Shown here: piece by piece, positions 57,581 through 64,000 of the stretch | How positions within the stretch are numbered: position 1 is the first letter of the stretch | How the letters are laid out: each line of letters starts with the position of its first letter | Assembly: GCF_029633865.1 (NCBI RefSeq) | Contig: NC_079219.1 | Location: 14,839,310-14,903,309, forward strand | DNA: 64,000 bases | Direction of reading: 5' to 3' | DNA from: Lampris incognitus | Taxonomy: Eukaryota > Chordata > Actinopteri > Lampriformes > Lampridae | Translations under genes and position numbers: made by a program | Notes under the pieces: generated by a model | Told to the model about the DNA's origin: nothing | Database searches by the model: none | What the model saw: the letters and a program-made list of their open reading frames with translations, nothing else

Positions 57581-57775
57581 TCACAGGTCCCCAACTGGCA
57601 TCTTCATTAAATAGTACCTGTTAGAGCCTGTTTGTGCTGTCCTCTGAAGGGAGTAGTACACACCGGTGTAGGAAATCTTCAATTTCTTAGCAATTTCTCG
57701 CATGGAATAGCCTTCATTTCTAAGAACAAGAATAGACTGTCGAGTTTCAGATGAAAGTTCTCTTTTTCTGGCCAT
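57581..57775 (-). pseudogene. Tc1 transposase N-terminal fragment, right arm
   Basis: 64-codon open frame: MARKRELSSETRQSILVLRN, EGYSMREIAKKLKISYTGVY, YSLQRTAQTGSN, then a few junk codons from the spacer. It is the inverted twin of the left-arm frame, without its stop. This is the DNA-binding paired-like N-terminus; no catalytic residues. Confidence 0.85.
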
Positions 57776-58854
57776 TTTGAGCGTTTAATTGACCCCACAA
57801 ATGTGATGCTCCAGAAACTCAATCTGCTCAAAGAAGTGCCCATCCAACCAATCCAACTTGTGGGAGCTGCTTCTGGAAGCGTGGGGTGCAATTTCTCCAG
57901 ATTACCTCAACAAATTAACAGCTAGAATGCCAAAGGTCTGCAATGCTGTAATTGCTGCAAATGGAGGATTCTTTAACGAAAGCAAAGTTTGATGTAAAAA
58001 AAATCTTATTTCAAATAAAAATCATTATTTCTAACCTTGTCAATGTCTTGACTCTATTTTCTATTCATTTCACAACATATGGTGGTGAATAAGTGTGACT
58101 TTTCATGGAAAACACGAAATTGTTTGGGTGATCCCAAACTTTTGAACGGTAGTGTATATATAAACGTATACTATTCAAGATGCTCACCTCAAACTAGCCT
58201 ATATTTGTTCCTATGGGTGTAACGGTCCATGTAGCAATTATCAGTTTAATATTCTCATTAGTTTGGAAAAATCGAAAAATTGTGTGCAAAGTGTTTTAAA
58301 AAAAAATGCCTTTTTGCAATTCACATAAATGGAAAATTAGGATTCTGGGATTGTGTTTCAATTTTGTGATTTTTGTGATGCAGTCTTAAAATGAAAAATT
58401 CAGGAAATCGGTGACAGTTATCAAATTTGAGGCGACTGTTGTTTTTCTAAAGACAACATCTCAAAGGAGGAAGCCAGAAAAAACAATCAGATCTGACTGC
58501 AGCACTGATACTGTCAGGGGTAAGTGTTCTGTAACCAGTCAGATGGTTGGATGTCTGTCTGAGAATGTTGCTCCACCAAATTCCAAATGTGATCCCTGGT
58601 GTCCAACGTCCCCTTCCGTGGCTTAACTGAAGCGTGAGAGAGTGATGTCATTTCCTGTACTGAGGGTGGATCTATACTGTGAGCAGAAGTTGTGCTGACA
58701 GCGGGGGTCTGCAGTGAGACCCTTTTTGAGCAAAGTTTTAAAATTAAAGTGTATTTGTTCTTGATCCAACTTTGTGGCTGCACTATTAATAATGTTACAC
58801 CTTTAACAGTGGTAAGGTCTTGACATGGCTGCAACATCTTAAAGGAGATATTAT

Positions 58855-60725
58855 ATTCCTACCAGGAAACACATCACAAAACATCTGACACCCTTCGTAT
58901 TAAGAGGGAATGGATGAGCAATTTATTCCACTCAAATTTCTCTGATAAAGCTAGAGGGGCTGCCATTATCATTCATAAGAATGTCATGTTCGAGCCGACA
59001 AATACTATACTACATACTAATGGCCGTTATGTCATAGTTTCAGGCATGTTACAGAACACATCAGTAATTTTGGCTTCCTTTTATGCACCCAGATGGGATG
59101 ACGACCAATTTTTCACTAACCTTTTCGCTAAAATCCCAAATACTGACAGTCACCACATAATTATAGGTGGAAGTTTCAGTTTGGTTCAAGATGTGAATCT
59201 TTATAGATTGTACCCTAAACAAGCCACCCTATCCAAATCCAATGTAATGTTGAACTACATAACCCAATTAGGAATCTCAGACCCTTGGAGATTTTTAAAA
59301 AAAAACCCAAAGTGCAGCGTTCTTTTTTTTTTCTTTTTTTTTTGCATGACACGTTCTCACAGATGGATTTCTTTTTGCTTGATGATAATCTGTTATACCT
59401 CATCAGTTCATCCAATACCATCCAATAGCTACCTCAGATCATGCCCCTACAGTGGTTGACATCAATTTCCCTCTTGGTATAACCCCACCTCATTATGGAA
59501 ATTCAGCTCTCACTTGCTGTTGGATAGAGAGTTTAAAGACTTTGTTGCTGCAGAGATTAATTCCTGTATTGAGTTTAGCAATACCCCTGATGTTGGTAGT
59601 GGTACTTTGCGGGAGGCTTTCAAAATGTTTGTCCGAGGGTAGGTCATCTCCTATATTTTCCAATTGAGAAAGGTTGAAAAGGCTAGCCTGTCAGAAATTA
59701 CAGAGGAGCTCCTCAATTTTGATGAAACACACTCCCCTTCTGTTACATTTGGAATATGATGTTTTGGTGACACGTATACAAGGCTCAGCGTTTTCGGTTT
59801 TTATTTTTCAAAGTCATCCAGCATGCCGAATTTCACCACAAGAGGACACTGTTACATAACCTCACATGAACAGGAACAGCTTTTGGATCCGTGGAAACAT
59901 AAAATCCAGGTGAAAATCAGTTTAAACCGATCTGCTCCTTTTAAAAAATTTGGGTATTTTTTGGCGAATATCGGTAAAAACCGAAAATGCTGAGCCTTGC
60001 ACGTATAGTAGAGAGACAAGTGAGACAGTCCAAGTAATGCTTCTTTGAACAGGGGGGCAAAGCTGGGAGGCTCCTAGGTCAACAGGCCCGCGCAGTCAGT
60101 GCTTTCAAATTAATTCTTAGAATCAAATCGCCCATTGGTAGTCTTATCTCTGATCTGGTTGAAATTAATTGGTCTTTTTCTGAATACTACACCAATCTCT
60201 ACACCTCTGAATGCCCTTTGATCTCCGCAATGACTCCAAATCTGCTTGACTCATTAACGCACCACGAAATTGACAAAATCACTGCCAGGGAATTAAGTAT
60301 CCCCATTTCCACCCTAGAGATTCAGCAAGCGATCAAATCAATGCAAAACAGGAAGTCCCCACAGGCCCCAATGGCTTCACAGTTCAATTTTACAAGGCAT
60401 GTTCCACATTATTAGTTCCAATTCTAGCGAGGATATACAAAGATTCCTTTCATGAAGGCCGATTATTAGTGACTTTGTCTATGGCGTCCATCTCTTTGTT
60501 TCTGAAGAAAGATAAGGACCCTACTTCTTGCAGTAGCTATGGACCAGTTTTGCTTTTAAATATAGATTGTAAGATACTGGCCGAAATTCTGTCCCTCCAC
60601 TTCCAACCTGTAATGCCATCCATAATTGTGCTGGACTAAACAGGCTTTTCATGAGCGAGACATCCATTTTCAACTCTAGGAGGCTATTTAGCCAGATGCT
60701 CCATCCTTCTTAAAAGGAAACATGC
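58855..60725 (+). mobile_element. L1-like LINE ORF2 fragment, degraded
   Basis: Starts in the apurinic endonuclease domain: QETHHKTSDTLRIKREWMSN, GAAIIIHKNVMFEP, LASFYAPRWDDDQFFTNLFA, HHIIIGGSFSLVQD (the catalytic GGDFN is GGSFS). The linker follows (REFKDFVAAEINSCIEFSNT near 59530-59585), then after the hAT insertion VERQVRQSK and SPIGSLISDLVEINWSFSEY. The reverse-transcriptase start is SIPISTLEIQQAIKSMQNRK, SLFLKKDKDPTSCSSYGPVL and LLNIDCKILAEILSLHFQPV. It ends near FNSRRLFSQMLHPS, so palm and thumb are missing. Several frameshifts. Confidence 0.85.
59779..59999. mobile_element. hAT-type nonautonomous element, 221 bp, inside the L1-like LINE
   Basis: TIRs CAAGGCTCAGCGTTTTCGGT and (right end, reversed) CAAGGCTCAGCATTTTCGGT, extending to TTTTTA. 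Flanked by the perfect 8-bp duplication CACGTATA (59771-59778, 60000-60007). Removing element and one duplication joins the LINE frame (LVTRI to VERQVRQ). Confidence 0.93.
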
Positions 60726-60908
60726 CTCTCCCCAACACATGACAGGTGGACACAGGAAGTTTCACAATGCATACAACTGGAAAAGTTAAGATTCTCACTG
60801 AAATGATCTCTGAAATCTTTTCACAAGACCTGGAGTCCCCTACTAGTCTTTATCAATGACCTCACTATCATTCCTGATGCTGACAGTGTTTGCTAAGTAG
60901 AGCTTTTC

Positions 60909-60944
<36 letters not shown>
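60909..60944. repeat. (GA)n microsatellite
   Basis: About 17 GA units between GGT and CCCTCACT, near the junction between the two LINE remnants. Confidence 0.9.
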
Positions 60945-60946
<2 letters not shown>

Positions 60947-61084
60947 CTCACTATTACTTCCCTACGATCCTCTTTACCTATTGTCTACTCTATTATGTGC
61001 CTTTTTCTATTTCACCTACTTAAATTATTATTATTGTTACAATTTTATTTAATTTTCATTTATCGATTTTCCACTTTACGCTTC

Positions 61085-61985
61085 ATTAAATCCACCATCA
61101 GCCACCTCCTATACATGGATGACATCAAACTGTATGCCAGGAATGAGCAAGACATTGACTCGCTGATCCACCTCACCAGGAACTACAGCATGGAGGAGGC
61201 TGAGGGTTAGTGAGTGTCAAAGCCACTATCCAGGATGAAACAAGGAACATCCATGAGTACACATCAGAAAGAGGATGAACTGCTGAGCGAGTACCTCAGA
61301 CAGCAGAAGACAGAGTGAGGAGGAAGATTAGGAGGTATCATGCATCATTGACAGATAGAAGATGTGGTTGATATCGTGAAATCCTACCAGTGGCTAGAAA
61401 AGGCTGGACTGAAAGACAGCACAGAGGCTCTGATCATAGCAGCACAAGAACAGGCACTTAGCACCAGATCAGTTGAGGCAGGGGTCTAACACACCAGACA
61501 AGATCCAAGATGCAGTCAGTGCAACGATGACCCTGAGACAGGTCCAGCACTTAGTAGCAGGATGTAAAATACTAGCTGGGAAAGTGTATACTGAAAGGCA
61601 TAACCAATTGGCTGGGATAGTGTACAGGAACATCTGTACTGAATACAGACTGGAAGTCCCCAAGTCCAGATGGGAGACATCCCCAAAGGTGGTTGAGAAT
61701 GGCTAAGATCCACAGGATCTTAGCCATTCTCAACCAAGTTCCAGATTGACAAGCAGGTGCTGGCTAACCAACCAGACATTGTGGTCGACGACAAGGAACA
61801 GAAAACAGCAGTATTGCTCGATGTAGGAATCCTGAGTGACGGCAACATCAGGAAGAAAGAGCAGATTCCAGGAACAACATCTGAGGTCTCTGTCCAGAAG
61901 AGTGCAGTCCCAGGAACAGCTAAGATCCTGTGCAGAACCCTCAGTTTCACAGGTCTCTTGTAGAAGACCCGAGATTTAGGAAGAC
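61085..61985 (+). mobile_element. 3' half of a LINE with restriction-like endonuclease (R2/R4 group)
   Basis: SHLLYMDDIKLYARNEQDID carries the reverse-transcriptase YMDD site. GLVSVKATIQDETRNIHEYT follows, then YQWLEKAGLKDSTEALIIAA and a CCHC knuckle (CSQCNDDPET ... HLVAGC, shifted frames). The endonuclease region NQPDIVVDDKEQKTAVLLDV has the PD...D arrangement of the restriction-like nuclease. The end QIPGTTSEVSVQKSAV, PGTAKILCRTL closes the protein. Two deletions: after the YMDD block (TRNYSMEEAEG replaces a long stretch), and between NIRKKE and QIPGTTSE. Confidence 0.82.
61690..61736. repeat. 22-bp perfect snap-back inverted duplication in the LINE
   Basis: TGGTTGAGAATGGCTAAGAT starts the left arm (61690-61711), loop ACA, exact reverse complement at 61715-61736, interrupting the endonuclease reading frame at KVVEN. 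Confidence 0.9.
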
Positions 61986-63359
61986 ACACACCACCCGAAA
62001 AAGGGTGAGAGGGCTCTATATATATATATTTTTTTTTTTTTTTTATTTTTTTTTGTGGTCATGACCAACACGGGGGGGTGGAAGAGAGGGTGGTTTTCTT
62101 CTTTTGTTTTTTTCTGTTACAGGCACCTTGCCATGTCCTACAGTTGCTGTACCGACTTTGTCATGTCTGCAGAAAACTCAATAAAAAGATTTGGGGGAAA
62201 ATTATGTAACGCCAGTCCTCAATAATGGACATTTTTTATTGATCTGAGTTTGAAGATATAGTTTCTTATATTGACTTCTGCTCACTTTCACCCAAGGGAG
62301 ATGCTTCTGGCCTGCTTATGAGTTGCATACAGTATCATTGTATGAAAGAATGCAGTGGAGGCCTGAACTTTAGGATCATCCAGATCCTGTATGGTGCTGA
62401 GAATAGCTTGCACTGAAACTTGTTTGCTGAGAAATAAACTTTTTATTTCTAATAATGAATTGATAATCTCTGAATCTCACAGACTGGCAATCTCAGATGG
62501 CCATCTAATCATCTGACTGTTTTACAGACCACAGAGCTGCAGCCAGTCAGCCTGTTGCCTTTTCTGGCTCCTCTCTGTGACAGTGGTTGAGACCAAATTG
62601 TCCATGCTGTTTGACAAACAACAAGTATCTCAACTTTGTTTGCCAATACCAATTTTTTTAAAACTAGTAATTTTCAGACTATAAAAAAAGCACAAAATTG
62701 AAACCTGGTCTGCATATCCCAATTTTCTATGTATTTGAGTGAAAAACTGTGATATTTTAAATCTTTGCCCTCATTTTTTTAATTCTTTAATTTTCCAATT
62801 TATAAGAATACTGAACTGATAACTATTACACAGGCCTGTAATGATATATTTTGGAGTGAATCTCTCTCCAATTCTCACCTCATCTGGTTTGTTACTGTGG
62901 CTGTGTTGAGGTTTGTTTCGGAATATTAGACCATAAATTAGCTCCTCTCCTGAAGCTTGCTCTTATGGACCTCCAACCCCGCTTCATAAGCTCTTAAGTA
63001 CACACAGTTCAACAGAGAAGTGTGAGTTGTGAGAACCACTGAAGAGAAGCCTGTTGTCAGACCAATAAAGGCCCAGTATGACTCCCAAATAGCTTTGAAC
63101 AAACCAAGGGCTTTGATAGCGCGAGGGAACGTGCTGATCCTGTCTTGTGGAAGTATTAGCACTGCCGATGTCCACTATCCTCTACCAGCACACCGCTAAC
63201 CGGTTAGCTAGTTTGTGCCCGTTACACTACCAAAGTATAGCGCTACAGCTGACTAGTATGGGCGTTGGCTAATGTGGAGCCAAGGTAATCAATATGAGAG
63301 GCGTGTGTATGGTGCTGTTTGGAAAGCAGAAACGGGATGTGGGTGGAGTCGGGCTCTTT

Positions 63360-63800
63360 TCCCCCCCCCGCCTTTTTCTCCCCGGTTGTACTTGGCCAAT
63401 TACGCCACTCTTCCGAGCTGTCCCGGTCGCTGCTCCACCCGTTCTGCCGATCTGGGGAGAGCTACAGACTACCACATGCCTCCTTCGATACATGTGAAGT
63501 CACCAGCCGTTTCTTTTCACCTGACAGTGAGGAGTTTCGCCAGGGAGCATAGTGCATGGGAGGATCACGGTATTCCCTGCCCCCCCTCCCCCCAACAGGT
63601 GCCCTGACTGACCAGAGCAGGTGCTAGTGCAGTGACCAGGACACATACCCACATCCGGCTTCCCACCTGCAGACACGGCCAATTGTGTCTGTAGGGACAA
63701 ACGACCAAGCCGGAGGTAACACGATTCGAACTGGCGATCCCCGTGTTGGTACGCAACGGAATAGACTGACCACTACCCTACTTGAACACCCGTTGGGCTC
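63360..63800 (-). repeat. SINE family 2, second copy
   Basis: TCCCGGTCGCTGCTCCACCC, GACTACCACATGCCTCC, CACCTGACAGTGAGGAGTTT, GGCCAATTGTGTCTGTAGGG and ACGCAACGGAATAGAC match 32390-32830 in order. Minus-strand B box CCAGTTCGAATCGTGTT. Confidence 0.85.
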
Positions 63801-64000
63801 TATTTTTGTTTCGATTCACACCTCCTGCGTGTTTATGGGTGTCAGTCTTATATACCTTTGAAAAAGATAGGTGATGCTTCCCGGTTCTGTTGGACCTGCC
63901 ACTTGACTCTAAAATCAACAAATCCGTTAGCTGAATCTGAAAGAAAACTGAACCTAATCCATTATAGTATACCCCGTGTGCCCTGGGGACCTCTGTCCTC

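Larger units (their letters stand above)
56963..58154. mobile_element. Palindromic Tc1-like derivative with 535-bp arms
   Basis: Flanked by TA (56961-56962, 58155-58156). The left arm 56963-57497 and right arm 57620-58154 are inverted copies of equal length, differing by about six visible bases, around a 122-bp unique centre. Each arm contains a Tc1 terminus (CTACCGTTCAAAAGTTTGGG) plus the 5' half of a Tc1 transposase gene. The 3' half of the element is replaced by an inverted copy of the 5' half. Confidence 0.93.
56749..64000 (+). other. lars2 intron, incomplete, more than 7.2 kb
   Basis: Mostly mobile elements: palindromic Tc1 derivative (56963-58154), L1-like LINE (58855-60725) with a hAT-type insertion, RLE-type LINE end (61085-61985), SINE family 2 (63360-63800). 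The stretch 61990-63350 is unassigned. No sequence resembling the remaining LeuRS C-terminus is seen. Confidence 0.75.

Overview
This is a window of a teleost fish nuclear genome. Three things show it: vertebrate genes with GT-AG introns, abundant CA/GT microsatellites, and dense fish-type repeats (Tc1-like transposons, Rex/L2-like and L1-like LINEs, Penelope-like elements, tRNA-derived SINEs). The species cannot be named from the sequence.

The window carries a conserved vertebrate gene neighbourhood (human 3p21.31: CDCP1 minus, TMEM158 minus, LARS2 plus). At 805-874 (minus) there is a candidate first coding exon for a secreted or membrane protein: a signal peptide followed by a consensus phase-1 donor. 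By position and strand it could be CDCP1, but the rest of the gene lies off the left edge. At 5961-6659 (minus) is the single-exon tmem158 gene, apparently intact. From about 19.3 kb to beyond the right edge is lars2 (mitochondrial leucyl-tRNA synthetase): a probable untranslated first exon near 19.3-19.5 kb, then 16 coding exons from 22518 to 56748. These encode about 739 residues in one continuous frame. They include the HIGH-type and KMSKS motifs and a degenerate editing domain. The last roughly 160 residues (anticodon-binding and C-terminal region) are not in the window, which ends in an intron of more than 7 kb.

The rest is intergenic and intronic DNA full of mobile elements. Region by region: 1.4-2.7 kb, a Penelope-like element with large inverted arms, itself invaded by two small TIR elements; 11.6-16.0 kb, a three-level nest (LINE invaded by a Tc1 element, which is invaded by an antisense LINE, plus a SINE in the outer LINE); 23.4-24.9 kb, an L2-like LINE; 42.0-43.6 kb, a nearly intact Tc1 element; 46.4-47.5 kb, a Tc1 copy lacking its catalytic core; 57.0-58.2 kb, a Tc1 derivative turned into a giant palindrome with 535-bp arms; 58.9-60.7 kb, an L1-like LINE holding a 221-bp hAT-type element with a perfect 8-bp target duplication; 61.1-62.0 kb, the end of a LINE with a restriction-like endonuclease. 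At least three composite SINE families recur.

I see no new gene system. The most unusual items are the palindromic Tc1 derivative, the nests whose order of insertion can be read directly, the inverted-arm Penelope copies, two short snap-back duplications, and GT microsatellites placed next to lars2 splice sites.
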